Below are positions 1 to 7,271 of a DNA stretch of 10,953 nucleotides, piece after piece; the stretch's first letter is position 1; the number at the start of each line of letters is the position of its first letter. Source of the stretch: Methanoregulaceae archaeon. GTDB taxonomy: Archaea > Halobacteriota > Methanomicrobia > Methanomicrobiales > Methanospirillaceae. Where the stretch lies: contig JAJRBP010000044.1 in assembly GCA_028679405.1 (NCBI GenBank), positions 1-10,953 of the forward strand. The letters run 5' to 3'. The translations under genes and the position numbers were made by a program. A model generated the notes under the pieces. That model had not been told where the DNA came from, did not search any database, and saw nothing but the letters and a program-made list of their open reading frames with translations.

Positions 1-443
1 CCAGGTATGCGCACGGGCATTCCGCAGGGAGACGGGGAAGGACAGCTGCTGCTCGTGAAGATGGGGAAGGAGAAAACATCTCCTGGGAGCCTGGTCCGGA
101 CAGATCGCCTGGTAAAAGATCTCCTCTCCCCATCTCACCCATCGGAGCCCTGTACGGGTCTGGATCCTTGTTTTGAGCGATCGATCGGAGGCCGTAACGG
201 CCCCCGTCTGGAAACATGCACATAAATCGTGTTTCAGGGCAAACGGACGAAATTGGATGCCACTTTGTAGGCGTTTACGGGCACGATCTCATCTCTGACG
301 ACCAAAAGTATGGGTGAAAAAAGACAGCCGCAGGAACGCTTCCAGTGGGACATGGCGGGCATTTTAATCTTTAAGATAATCGGTTATTTTTACAAAATAA
401 GGAATAATTGCGGATAAAAAATCCGGCGTCCGGGCTTTTTCCC
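1..443. other. Region without a supportable gene
   Basis: I see no convincing gene here. A short plus-strand frame (7-225) resembles no family I know, has no clear start signal, and could be either noise or the tail of something entering from the left. The region holds small inverted repeats: AGGAGA/TCTCCT around a 5-base loop at 68-84, GGCCG/CGGCC around TAA at 190-202, and ATCTT/AAGAT around 372. Bases 361-421 are strikingly AT-rich compared with the rest of the window. They include the terminator of the minus-strand gene at 444 and could also hold promoter elements. No tRNA-like or rRNA-like sequence is visible. Confidence 0.5.
411..433 (-). terminator. Probable terminator of the HdeD-like gene
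   Basis: Read on the minus strand, just past the stop codon at 444, a short GC hairpin (CCGG-ACG-CCGG, 433 to 423) is followed by six T residues (421 to 416). The same T run is also the loop of a perfect inverted repeat, CGGAT/ATCCG (411-425). Archaeal transcription ends mainly at T-rich tracts, so the T6 run about 20 bases after the stop is the main evidence; the hairpin is short. Confidence 0.5.
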
Positions 444-1010
444 TCACGCCGCCGGCACTGTTTTCTCAACGCTGCGGATCGCGAAGCCGAAGGCGAGCGA
501 GATAAGTCCCCAGAATATGAGATATACCCCGACGAGCGTCCCGAAGAGGACGAGGGCCCCGAAGAACGGGTATATAATGAAAATGATGGCGAATATCACC
601 GGGAGAATGCCGAGAAGGATGAGGAGACCGCGATGCGGGATTTCGGGGTTTACGATCGCCATCACGATCATCATGACGCCGGTGATCAGGGTGACAATCG
701 CGAGTACCTCGACGAGGAGAGCTGCGAACACCATCGGCCATACGAGTGCCGCGATCCCGGCGAGGACCCCGATGATACCTGAGATGAGGAGCAGGACTCC
801 GGTCCCGGCAGGTTTTGCGAGCGCAGATACCACGGTGATAAGCCCGAGGAGGATGAGGATGATACCGATGATGCTCACCAGTACCGATGCCGCTACTCCC
901 GGGAAAAGGACAATGAAAAAGCCAAGTATCAGGGCAATGAGCCCGATGAGGGCATAGCTTGCCCACGACACCTTAAAAGATTGGACTTCGATGGTTATCT
1001 CTTCTGTCAT
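444..1010 (-). CDS. HdeD/DUF308 family integral membrane protein
   Basis: This encodes a very hydrophobic protein of 188 residues with about six predicted membrane helices (roughly residues 18-38, 42-64, 70-92, 94-118, 128-150 and 153-178) joined by very short loops. The length, the helix pattern and the repeated 'GLI-IGI-VLxxP' texture match the HdeD/DUF308 family. That family is named for an Escherichia coli acid-resistance protein, but its biochemical role is unknown; archaeal copies are common. The frame can open at an ATG at 1025, but the TATA box at 1037-1048 predicts a transcript starting near 1014-1016, so the second ATG at 1010 (protein starting MTEEITIE) fits better and implies a nearly leaderless message. 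The short acidic N-terminus probably lies in the cytoplasm. The gene is monocistronic, diverges from the PEGA protein gene, and ends at a hairpin plus T-run. Family assignment is firm; function is not known. Confidence 0.88.
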   Translation of the reverse strand: MTEEITIEVQSFKVSWASYALIGLIALILGFFIVLFPGVAASVLVSIIGIILILLGLITVVSALAKPAGTGVLLLISGIIGVLAGIAALVWPMVFAALLVEVLAIVTLITGVMMIVMAIVNPEIPHRGLLILLGILPVIFAIIFIIYPFFGALVLFGTLVGVYLIFWGLISLAFGFAIRSVEKTVPAA

Positions 1011-1036
1011 AGTTGTCAGAACCATTTCGGCCGGAG

Positions 1037-1048
1037 CTTATATAATTT
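1037..1048 (-). promoter_or_regulatory. TATA box and BRE of the HdeD-like gene
   Basis: On the minus strand this reads AAATTATATAAG, preceded by GTG to give GTGAAA directly before the TATA core, as expected for an archaeal BRE plus TATA box. The centre lies about 31 bases from the ATG at 1010. With the usual 25-27 base distance to the transcription start, the message would begin only a few bases before that ATG and after the alternative ATG at 1025. Confidence 0.7.
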
Positions 1049-1171
1049 CACCCTGCCGGGAGGGACTTCGGGGAGCGGGACCGGACGGGACTGATCTTTT
1101 CCGTACAGTAACAGAAAGCCACCGGCCTGTTGGAGAACAGCCTGACCGGGACTGGACGCTCCTCTCCGAAG

Positions 1172-1187
1172 TGGATAGTTTTATCCA
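1172..1187 (+). promoter_or_regulatory. Inverted repeat upstream of the PEGA gene, possible operator or weak promoter
   Basis: TGGATA and TATCCA form a perfect 6-base inverted repeat around GTTT. The right half includes TTTTAT, the best (weak) TATA-like sequence before the PEGA gene. If used, it would start transcription near 1208, leaving a leader of about 20 bases that contains the ribosome binding site. A repressor bound to the repeat would then cover the promoter. This is inference from position only. Confidence 0.3.
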
Positions 1188-1229
1188 TTGCCGCCGCAAC
1201 CTCTTTCTCATCCTATCAGAGGTGGAATC

Positions 1230-2555
1230 GTGAAAAACAGGATATTCTTTGTAATTTCTGTAGTCATACTATGTGCAGCCGTCGCAGGGACAGCCTCGGC
1301 AATGATCATCACTCTCCCGGAGACGCCGATAGGCGGCGATATGGGGTACTTCAGTATCCAGTCGAACCCCGGCGGGGCCGACGTGAACTTCGACGGGAGC
1401 TACCAGGGTGAGACTCCGGTTATGGTCTCAGTGTATTCCACGGCGAGACCGTCGCACACCATCACCATCATGAGGCCGGGCTATCAGACCTGGACCAGGA
1501 CCTACAACCAGAACCCGCCCGCAGGGGAGACCATCACCGTGATGGCGGACCTTGTCCCGAGCCAGCAGTCTGGAAATATTTACGTGAGCTCCTCACCTTC
1601 CGGTGCGACAGCGGTGCTGGACGGATCTGACACCCAGTCCACCCCCTGCAGCTTCTCGGGGGTGTCGCCAGGAACCCATTCCCTGGCCGTCAACTACCCC
1701 GGGTACCGGACCTATTACTCGTCCCCGTACGTGACCGCGGGCAAGACGACACAGGTGAACGCGGTCCTCTCCCCGATCGTCTCGACCGGGAGCCTTTACG
1801 TGAGTTCCTCCCCCAACGGGGCTTCCCTGTACGTGGACGGTGTGTATTACGGGCATACGCCGGCAACGGTGGGAAATTTTGATGCCGGGAACCACAATGT
1901 TCGGCTCCAGCTTGGAGGGTACCAGGACTGGACGGGATCGGTGTATATTGCCGCAGGATCGACCGCCAGCCTGACCCCGACGCTGACCCGCATCCCCCAG
2001 CCCACTTCCGGTTCCATAAGCATTACGACGAGTCCGACCGGCGCACAGGTGTACGTGGACGGCAGCTACCAGGGCATCACCTCGCCCGGACAGAGCGTGG
2101 ATGTCTATAACGACGTCCCCGGTTCCCATGTCGTTGAGATAAGCGAGGTGGGCTACCAGGACTCGACCACGACGGTAACGGTGAGTGCCGGTTCGACGAC
2201 ACCGGTCTCGATTGCGCTGACCCAGAACCCGAAGCCTTCGGCTTCCGGGGCGATCTCGGTCATCTCGTCCCCGTCGGCAGCAGAGGTCTACCTGGACAAC
2301 GCATACCGTGGATACTCTCCCCTGACCCTCGATTCCGTCTCCCCGGGTTCCCATACCCTCCTCCTCAAGCTCGGCGGGTACCAGGACTGGTCGTCGACGT
2401 TGCAGGTGAATGCCGGCCAGACAACGAGCGTCAGCCCGACACTCATCCCCGCGGCAACCCCGGAGCCTACCCGGAGCGGAGGTGCACCGCTTGCGGTCTT
2501 CGGAGGGATTGCAATTGCCGGGCTCTACCTTGCGTTCCGCCGGAAGACACTGTAA
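1230..2555 (+). CDS. Secreted, membrane-anchored protein with five PEGA domains
   Basis: This encodes a 441-residue protein starting at GTG 1230. That start is chosen because AGAGGTGG lies four bases upstream and a typical signal peptide (MKNRIFFVIS..., with cleavage near residue 24 after ASA) follows at once; an in-frame ATG at 1188 would put 14 unrelated residues before it. The mature part is five tandem PEGA-type beta domains (about residues 39-111, 114-183, 186-256, 259-333 and 339-408). Each has the pattern 'G-I-SSP-GA-VYVDG-Y-G-TP', then 'SPGSH-L-L--GYQDW', then 'V-AG-T--V-PTL'. Residues 416-436 form a membrane helix followed by RRKTL, so the protein is probably held outside the cell by a C-terminal anchor. 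PEGA domains are common in surface proteins of methanogens and are thought to bind cell-wall or surface partners; the ligand here is unknown. The gene stands alone, and its last codons form part of a downstream tandem repeat. Confidence 0.9.
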   Translation: MKNRIFFVISVVILCAAVAGTASAMIITLPETPIGGDMGYFSIQSNPGGADVNFDGSYQGETPVMVSVYSTARPSHTITIMRPGYQTWTRTYNQNPPAGETITVMADLVPSQQSGNIYVSSSPSGATAVLDGSDTQSTPCSFSGVSPGTHSLAVNYPGYRTYYSSPYVTAGKTTQVNAVLSPIVSTGSLYVSSSPNGASLYVDGVYYGHTPATVGNFDAGNHNVRLQLGGYQDWTGSVYIAAGSTASLTPTLTRIPQPTSGSISITTSPTGAQVYVDGSYQGITSPGQSVDVYNDVPGSHVVEISEVGYQDSTTTVTVSAGSTTPVSIALTQNPKPSASGAISVISSPSAAEVYLDNAYRGYSPLTLDSVSPGSHTLLLKLGGYQDWSSTLQVNAGQTTSVSPTLIPAATPEPTRSGGAPLAVFGGIAIAGLYLAFRRKTL

Positions 2556-2588
2556 CCGGGATCAATGAGTGAATAATACTTTCAATCC

Positions 2589-2594
2589 TTTTTT
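2589..2594 (+). terminator. T-run terminator after the PEGA gene, with backup T-runs
   Basis: Six T residues lie 34 bases after the PEGA stop codon. Further T-runs of five follow at 2653-2657 and 2730-2734 in the next repeat copies. Archaeal RNA polymerase stops at such tracts, so these may act as serial terminators between two convergent genes. No strong hairpin precedes them. Confidence 0.45.
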
Positions 2595-2705
2595 CCTGGA
2601 GCGCGGAAGAGCCTGTAAACCGGGATCTATGAAAATAATACGTTCAATCCTCTTTTTCCTGCCGCGGAAGAGTATATACAACAAGGGTCGCGGGCCGCTC
2701 CTTTC

Positions 2706-2725
2706 TTCCTTCCTTCCTTCCTTCC
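2706..2725 (+). repeat. TTCC microsatellite, five units
   Basis: Five perfect TTCC units occur in a row, preceded by a TTTC variant at 2702. They sit in the third copy of the surrounding degenerate repeat, where they probably account for its extra length. Such tetranucleotide runs can change length by slippage, but this one is intergenic and has no evident coding effect. Confidence 0.8.
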
Positions 2726-2896
2726 ATCCTTTTTCCGGAAGAGCATGAACACAAAGGTCCCGGTTCATTCCCTTCCTACCCTGTTCCCGATCGCAATATA
2801 AAATCCGCCATCTGTCTGTCAGCTCCGGGACCTCCGGTATATCGCGGGAAACCGGGGTGAGAACACCCATGTGGATCTCACGGGGGAGTCCGGCCG

Positions 2897-5587
2897 TCAC
2901 CAGAACCGGTGGGTCCTGATAAAATTGCGTTCGGCCTTCAGGATCTCACGGTAGAAATCGTCTCCGCCGGTAAGACTTCCGAGGATACGGGAGGCGATCT
3001 CCGGCCCGACTCCTTTTGCAGAAAGTGCGATTACCGCTTTTTTCCCCGATGAGAGGACGATATTTGCATTGCGGAGGAGCCGGCTCTCGATAGATCTCTC
3101 CTCCTCGGTCTTCCTCTTCCTGTTGGCGAGGGCGAACTGCTCCTCCTCGTAGGGCTTGATCACCGCGATCAGCCTCGCTCCGCAATTCGGGCACTGGGGG
3201 CGTTCCGGGACCCTTGCGACCTGGGTCCGGCTCTTCCACGACCTGCAGTTCATACAGCCGAGCACGATCTCCTGCTGGTCCAGCCTCCGTTTGAGGGTGG
3301 CGATCACGGCCTGGTCGGTCCCGGGCGGCTGGATCTGGTCCCTCGATGAGAAGAGCCCTTCCGCCCCGAGGACACTCAGGGGTGCGATCACGACGTCCAC
3401 CTCTTTATCACGGATCATACGGACGACCTCTGCTGCGGCCGCAACGTCCATATAACTCCCGAAAAGCTCGCGGTAGGCCTCCTTCTGGATAACTGTCCCG
3501 TCGAAGAGGTCGGTCAGCCGGTGGATACTCAGGCGCTCGTAGTCGGCATCCGGGTCTATCGCCCCGAATTTCTTCGCGATCTGGACCAGTTTCCACTTGT
3601 AGAGGACGGTCCGCCTGAGGGCGAGGCGCAGTATCCCGCCGATATGTTCGGGGTCGAGCGAGAGGAGGTGGTCCCTGACATCGGCCGCTTTTACGTCCCT
3701 CGGGAGGGTGAAGAACACCCGGTACGCGTCGACCTCTATACCGACCGTGCTCCCGAACCGTGCAGATACGAGGGTGGAGAGGGAACGGGCGAGTGCTTCG
3801 TTCGCACGGTGGCCGGCGCAGACGTGCATGACCACGCCTTCCCCTGCGTCCTCGAGTGTGATCAGCCCGTCGGTCGGAACCCTCTGCCTGTTCCGGTCGA
3901 TTCCCTCGAGAAATCCGGCGGCGAAATTCCGGATCTCCGCCCTCTTCGAATATGCCCCGAAGTCCCGGGTCCGCCGGAGTGCACCGACCTCGCGGGCGAC
4001 ATCGTACGGGACCGGGATCTGCTCCCCCTCCCATGACGGCAGTTCGCCTTTCGCACGCTTTGCTGGCTCGACCGTGATCCTCCCGTCCTCCATATCGAGT
4101 ACACGCCAGAGCTGGCCCTTGGTAATGAAGACCGCACCCGTCTGGACCCATCCTACGACAAAGGACTCGTCGAGGGTCGCCACTGTCCGTCGCGACACCA
4201 TGTCGAAGACCGGGACCTTGCGCTCGTCGTGGATCATGGAGAGGTTGGAGGCGAGATACCTCCGGGCACGCGAGGTGGTGACGACCCGTTCGCCATCCAG
4301 CCTGATAAGGCGGTGCTGTTCCATCTGCCTGCTGACCTCGTCGACGAGGTGTGGATCCCCGCTGAATACTGCGGACCTCGCGAGGATCCTTCGGATCTTT
4401 TCGGTCTGGATCTCACCATATTCGACGGCCATGGCCGCGATCTGGTTTGCAAGCACATCGGCCGCATCGATATGGGTGCGGACCCCCTCTATCTCGCCTG
4501 CAAGGGCTTTTCTCGTGATAACCAGCGATTCCAGCAGGTCGTCGAATCCAAGCGCGAGGATAGTCCCCCGGGAGACGGTATGGAGCTGGTGCCCTGCCCT
4601 CCCGACCCGTTGCACGAGACGGGCGACCTCCCTTGGCGACCCGAACTGGATCACGTGCCCGACGTGACCGATGTCGATCCCGAGCTCCATGGAAGAGGTA
4701 CAGATCAGTGCCTTGATCTCTCCCTTCTTGAACCGCTCTTCCGCGTCGATCCGCACCTCCTTCGAGAGGGAGCCGTGGTGGACCTCGACGTCCCCCCTGC
4801 GGAAGAGGATGTGCCCGAGCGCCTCGGCCGTGACCCTTGTATTGACGAAAATAAGGGTTGAGCCGTGGCGATCGATCGCATCCGCAACGAATCCGGCCTG
4901 GCGCTCGAAATTTTCCCCTACATACTCGACGGCGATACGGAGCTGTTTTGCGACCGGAACCGAGACAAGGGAGAATCTCCTCTCCCCGCAGAGGAATTTC
5001 CCGACCTCTCCCGGGTTCCCTACCGTCGCCGAGAGCCCGATCCGCTGGAACTCGCCCGCGTGCTCGGTCAGCCGCTCGAGGGCGATCGCGAGCTGGGACC
5101 CCCGCTTGGATCCCGCGAGTTCGTGGATCTCATCGACGATGACGTACCTGACATTGGCGAGATGCTTCCGGAGGACCTTTCCCATAAAGAGCGCCTGCAC
5201 GGTCTCGGGCGTCGTGATGAGAAGGTCGGGGGGAGAGAGGGCCTGTTTGCGGCGTTCCGCCGCGGGGGTGTCGCCATGCCGGACCCCGACCCGGAGCCCG
5301 AGCTCCTTGCACCACCATTCGAGTCGCTGGAGCATGTCCCGGTTGAGAGACCTGAGCGGCGTGATGTACAATGCCCGGAAGCCGGCCGGCGGTTCGCTGA
5401 TCATCCCGTGGAACACCGGGAGCATCGCGCTCTCGGTCTTCCCGGTCCCGGTCGGGGCGATGAGGAGCAGGTGGTCACCGCGGAGGACGATCGGGATGGA
5501 TTCCGCCTGTACGGCGGAGAGCGCCGAAAATCCTCGTTTCTTTATGGTGTCACGGACCCGCTCGTGGAGCATGGATCCGGCGCTCAT
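2897..5587 (-). CDS. lhr: Lhr-family superfamily 2 ATP-dependent helicase
   Basis: This encodes an 896-residue DNA/RNA helicase of the Lhr family, which unwinds nucleic acid with 3'-5' polarity and is linked to replication-coupled repair. Visible in order: a Q-motif-like FSALSAVQAESIP (20-32), Walker A APTGTGKT (44-51), TPLRSLNRD (76-84), TPE (126-128), DEIH (152-155), SAT (186-188), TLIFVNTR (244-251), SSMELGIDIG (298-307) and QRVGRAGH (326-333). The part from about 375 to 700 fits the winged-helix and Lhr-specific core domains. C778, C781, C799 and C802 form a CxxC-17-CxxC zinc-ribbon-like motif, followed by a charged stretch and a helix-hairpin-helix-like KGVGPEIA near 858. The start at 5587 has GGAGG four bases upstream and overlaps the preceding stop as ATGA, so translation is probably coupled. 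It is the last gene of the three-gene operon. Length is normal for archaeal Lhr and all catalytic motifs are intact. Subgroup and physiological substrate cannot be fixed from sequence alone. Confidence 0.95.
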   Translation of the reverse strand: MSAGSMLHERVRDTIKKRGFSALSAVQAESIPIVLRGDHLLLIAPTGTGKTESAMLPVFHGMISEPPAGFRALYITPLRSLNRDMLQRLEWWCKELGLRVGVRHGDTPAAERRKQALSPPDLLITTPETVQALFMGKVLRKHLANVRYVIVDEIHELAGSKRGSQLAIALERLTEHAGEFQRIGLSATVGNPGEVGKFLCGERRFSLVSVPVAKQLRIAVEYVGENFERQAGFVADAIDRHGSTLIFVNTRVTAEALGHILFRRGDVEVHHGSLSKEVRIDAEERFKKGEIKALICTSSMELGIDIGHVGHVIQFGSPREVARLVQRVGRAGHQLHTVSRGTILALGFDDLLESLVITRKALAGEIEGVRTHIDAADVLANQIAAMAVEYGEIQTEKIRRILARSAVFSGDPHLVDEVSRQMEQHRLIRLDGERVVTTSRARRYLASNLSMIHDERKVPVFDMVSRRTVATLDESFVVGWVQTGAVFITKGQLWRVLDMEDGRITVEPAKRAKGELPSWEGEQIPVPYDVAREVGALRRTRDFGAYSKRAEIRNFAAGFLEGIDRNRQRVPTDGLITLEDAGEGVVMHVCAGHRANEALARSLSTLVSARFGSTVGIEVDAYRVFFTLPRDVKAADVRDHLLSLDPEHIGGILRLALRRTVLYKWKLVQIAKKFGAIDPDADYERLSIHRLTDLFDGTVIQKEAYRELFGSYMDVAAAAEVVRMIRDKEVDVVIAPLSVLGAEGLFSSRDQIQPPGTDQAVIATLKRRLDQQEIVLGCMNCRSWKSRTQVARVPERPQCPNCGARLIAVIKPYEEEQFALANRKRKTEEERSIESRLLRNANIVLSSGKKAVIALSAKGVGPEIASRILGSLTGGDDFYREILKAERNFIRTHRFW

Positions 5588-6321
5588 GTGTCCTCCAGGG
5601 TATCAGGAAGCCCGATATAGGTCCCGTCGGAAAGGATAACTTCTGCGGTCTCCTTCACGACGCACCTGGAGAGCGGACTGAAGGGATCCCTGAGAATTCT
5701 CCTGATGTCGTAACCGGAGAACTCGTTCATGGCCGGAAGGAAAAGGACCCTTGTCCTGCCTGCCGGAGGCGATGCACCGAAACATTCAGCTGAGAGATCT
5801 GCAAGGAGGTATGCGGGCGCCCGCAGCGAGCACCCGACCTCGTCCTGGAGGGCGATGTGCGGGTGATGGTGCCCGGCGCAGATCAGGTGGCCGGAGAGTG
5901 AAGGGGAGGGACAGGTGTGGCCGTGAAGGTAGCCGGTCCCGTCGATTACCGCACCTTCTGCAGGCATCAGCTCTTCAGGGGAGAGAAAACGGTCGATCCC
6001 GGTGTCATGGTTGCCAGGAAAGACCCTCATCTCCACGAGGCGGCGGAATGACGAGAAGATCCCAGGGAGCTCCCGGAATTCCTGCCGGCTGGTCATCGGG
6101 ACGTTGTGTTTGACGTCTCCCAGGAGGACGAGCAGGTCGGGATCGGCTCCTTCGATGCAGGAGATGACCTGTTCCTGCCTGCCCGCGCTCCGGCTCCTGA
6201 AATGGATCCCGTGGCGCTCGAGATCGGACTCGATCCCGAGGTGGAGGTCTGCGATGACCAGTACATCCATCGTGTTCTTTACCACAAGGGCCGGGCCCCC
6301 TTCGATAAAATCCATCCTCAT
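5584..6321 (-). CDS. SbcD/Mre11-related archaeal metallophosphoesterase
   Basis: This encodes a 245-residue calcineurin-like phosphoesterase. The metal-binding motifs are complete: DLH (25-27), GD followed by KHN (68-73), GNHD (103-106), an HGH (133-135) and GHHHPH (150-155). The N-terminal pattern 'VLVIADLHLGIESDLERHG' and the short total length match the archaeal SbcD-related family rather than true Mre11, which is longer and works with Rad50; no Rad50 gene is present here. In haloarchaea a related phosphoesterase is encoded with RPA and the RPA-associated protein. The gene overlaps its neighbours by ATGA on both sides (6321-6318 and 5587-5584), so the three genes are probably translated together. 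An ATG at 6315 is an alternative start, six bases in. The actual substrate (nuclease, or phosphatase on nucleotides or ends) is not known. Confidence 0.92.
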   Translation of the reverse strand: MRMDFIEGGPALVVKNTMDVLVIADLHLGIESDLERHGIHFRSRSAGRQEQVISCIEGADPDLLVLLGDVKHNVPMTSRQEFRELPGIFSSFRRLVEMRVFPGNHDTGIDRFLSPEELMPAEGAVIDGTGYLHGHTCPSPSLSGHLICAGHHHPHIALQDEVGCSLRAPAYLLADLSAECFGASPPAGRTRVLFLPAMNEFSGYDIRRILRDPFSPLSRCVVKETAEVILSDGTYIGLPDTLEDT

Positions 6322-7112
6322 AAAAGCCGGACCATGCCAACAGAAGGCTGGTATACCTCGTCCTCCCCGATGAGCTCCTTCAGAATCCTCATTGCCGAGG
6401 GCTCGTCGATCCCTGCCGAACCCGCACGGGCGACAAGGTCAGTGACCGGTATCCCTTTCGGGCCGGAATACTTTCCAATCAGGTCGAGGAGGGCTGTCCT
6501 GATGTCCTGGCCCTCTACGGGGACACTGGTGACAGGTTGTGCGGCGGAGAGGGCAGGACCGGTGAGGCGGAGGATATCCATGAGATCTGCCCGGCAAATT
6601 CCGTACCGGCCGGCCACAGTGACCAGGTCAGGATCTGAACAACGTCCTTCGAGAACGTCAATCATCGTCCGCACCCTGCTGAGAGTGACGGCCGAGGTCG
6701 TGATCAGCCAGCTGTCCCTGACGGTCCGGTCCACAACGCGGATCTCGCCAGGCCTGATGAAACAGGACTGCCCCGGTCCCTGCCTCGAAGGGGCCTGCCC
6801 GCTCCCGAGCACCGCTACCCACTGGGGGGGATTCATTTTAGAGAGGGCGGTCGCAATCGACCTCTGGTTTCCCGCGGTCCTGATATCGAACACACCGGTC
6901 GGATCCGCGATTCTTGCATATACCTGCTCTCCGTGGGGGATGACCTCGGTGAGGGCGCCGACAATATACATCCTTCCGCACCATGCCCCTGTTCTGGTCA
7001 CAAGTTCCCCGGGGCCGCCCTGCCCGGGCATCAGGAGATCGGACAGGGAAAACTCGGCAGCGAATACGCGTGCCGCTGCTCCCCTGCTCCCTCCGGATTC
7101 CACTGACACCAT
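6318..7112 (-). CDS. RPA-associated OB-fold protein (Rpap family)
   Basis: This encodes a 264-residue protein of the family found beside archaeal replication protein A genes, thought to help bind or protect single-stranded DNA. The N-terminal GAAARVFAAEFSLSDL resembles the conserved 'R-A-RVFA-E' start of this family. A central OB-fold follows (about residues 45-135): a 'R-YIVGALTEV' strand, 'Y-ARIADPTGVFDI', then 'WVAVLGSG' and 'IRPGEIRVVDR'. The C-terminus (about 203-264) looks like a winged helix, similar in place to that of eukaryotic RPA32. I chose the ATG at 7112 because GGTGG lies nine bases upstream; the ATG at 7136 adds eight residues and has its AGGAG twelve bases away, rather far. 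It is the first gene of the operon and overlaps the phosphoesterase by ATGA. No RPA gene itself is in the window, which is unusual for this family. Confidence 0.82.
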   Translation of the reverse strand: MVSVESGGSRGAAARVFAAEFSLSDLLMPGQGGPGELVTRTGAWCGRMYIVGALTEVIPHGEQVYARIADPTGVFDIRTAGNQRSIATALSKMNPPQWVAVLGSGQAPSRQGPGQSCFIRPGEIRVVDRTVRDSWLITTSAVTLSRVRTMIDVLEGRCSDPDLVTVAGRYGICRADLMDILRLTGPALSAAQPVTSVPVEGQDIRTALLDLIGKYSGPKGIPVTDLVARAGSAGIDEPSAMRILKELIGEDEVYQPSVGMVRLL

Positions 7113-7167
7113 AAGGTAGTTCCACCAAATTCTCATTAAGAATGGTCGCTCCTGGAGATATCGGTTT

Positions 7168-7182
7168 GGAACGTGACGTTCC
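7168..7182. promoter_or_regulatory. Perfect 15-base palindrome, candidate operator
   Basis: GGAACGT-G-ACGTTCC is an exact 7-base inverted repeat with one central base. It lies in the 200-base divergent control region, 56 bases before the RPA-associated gene and 130 bases before the large surface protein gene. The symmetry suggests binding by a dimeric regulator. It could also form a hairpin in the leader of the leftward operon. No regulator gene is nearby to tie it to. Confidence 0.4.
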
Positions 7183-7250
7183 CGAATCGTACCCCGTGGT
7201 CAGCCCGCGCTCCCGGAATAGAGGTCGCAGACATGAGATCTTACTGCCTC

Positions 7251-7259
7251 CTTATAAAT
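7251..7259. promoter_or_regulatory. TATA-like box, possible promoter of the leftward operon
   Basis: CTTATAAAT contains a core that reads as TATA on both strands. On the minus strand (ATTTATAAG) it would start transcription near 7225-7230, giving the RPA-associated gene a leader of over 100 bases that includes the palindrome at 7168-7182. It is the best candidate promoter for the operon, since nothing closer to 7112 looks like a TATA box. It could instead be a second promoter for the plus-strand gene. Confidence 0.4.
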
Positions 7260-7271
7260 TTAGGGGTTATC

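Larger units (their letters stand above)
2541..2760 (+). repeat. Degenerate four-copy tandem repeat spanning the PEGA stop codon
   Basis: Copies begin with CGGAAGA(G) at 2541, 2604, 2665 and 2736, spaced 63, 61 and 71 bases apart. The first two share most of their length: CTGTAA, CCGGGATC, ATGA, ATAATAC, TTCAATCCT, a T-run and CCTG. The last two are more diverged and keep mainly the head and the T-run. Copy 1 starts inside the final codons of the PEGA gene, so the unit looks like a duplicated gene end. The spacings are not constant multiples of three, which argues against coding on either strand. The rest of the 341-base gap to 2897 shows no gene; it has a small hairpin, GGGTG/CACCC, at 2855-2868. 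Confidence 0.65.

Noticed and set aside
7..225. Plus-strand frame of 72 codons at the left edge
   Set aside because: It is unlike any family I know, with a low-complexity start and no start signal; it may be chance or a gene tail, which I cannot decide.
234..353. Minus-strand frame of 39 codons starting MSHWKRSCGC, just downstream of an AT-rich stretch
   Set aside because: There is no ribosome binding sequence, no known family and no coding signature beyond an open frame; the AT-rich stretch is better explained by the terminator of the gene at 444.
2855..2881. Two competing hairpins (GGGTG/CACCC and GTGAGA/TCTCAC) considered as a switch
   Set aside because: They lie past the ends of both convergent genes, with no downstream frame to control, and the stems are short enough to arise by chance.
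2562..2900. Minus-strand frame of 112 codons overlapping the helicase stop by GTGA
   Set aside because: The overlap is suggestive, but the frame runs through the degenerate tandem repeat with copy spacings that are not multiples of three and through the TTCC microsatellite, so its composition reflects repeats rather than selection on protein.
3708..5639. Long plus-strand frames (319, 322 and 251 codons) opposite the helicase
   Set aside because: They are antisense shadows of a GC-rich gene whose minus-strand protein has every helicase motif in order.
6106..7119. Plus-strand frame of 337 codons opposite the phosphoesterase and RPA-associated genes
   Set aside because: It crosses two well-supported genes with family motifs on the minus strand and shows none of its own.
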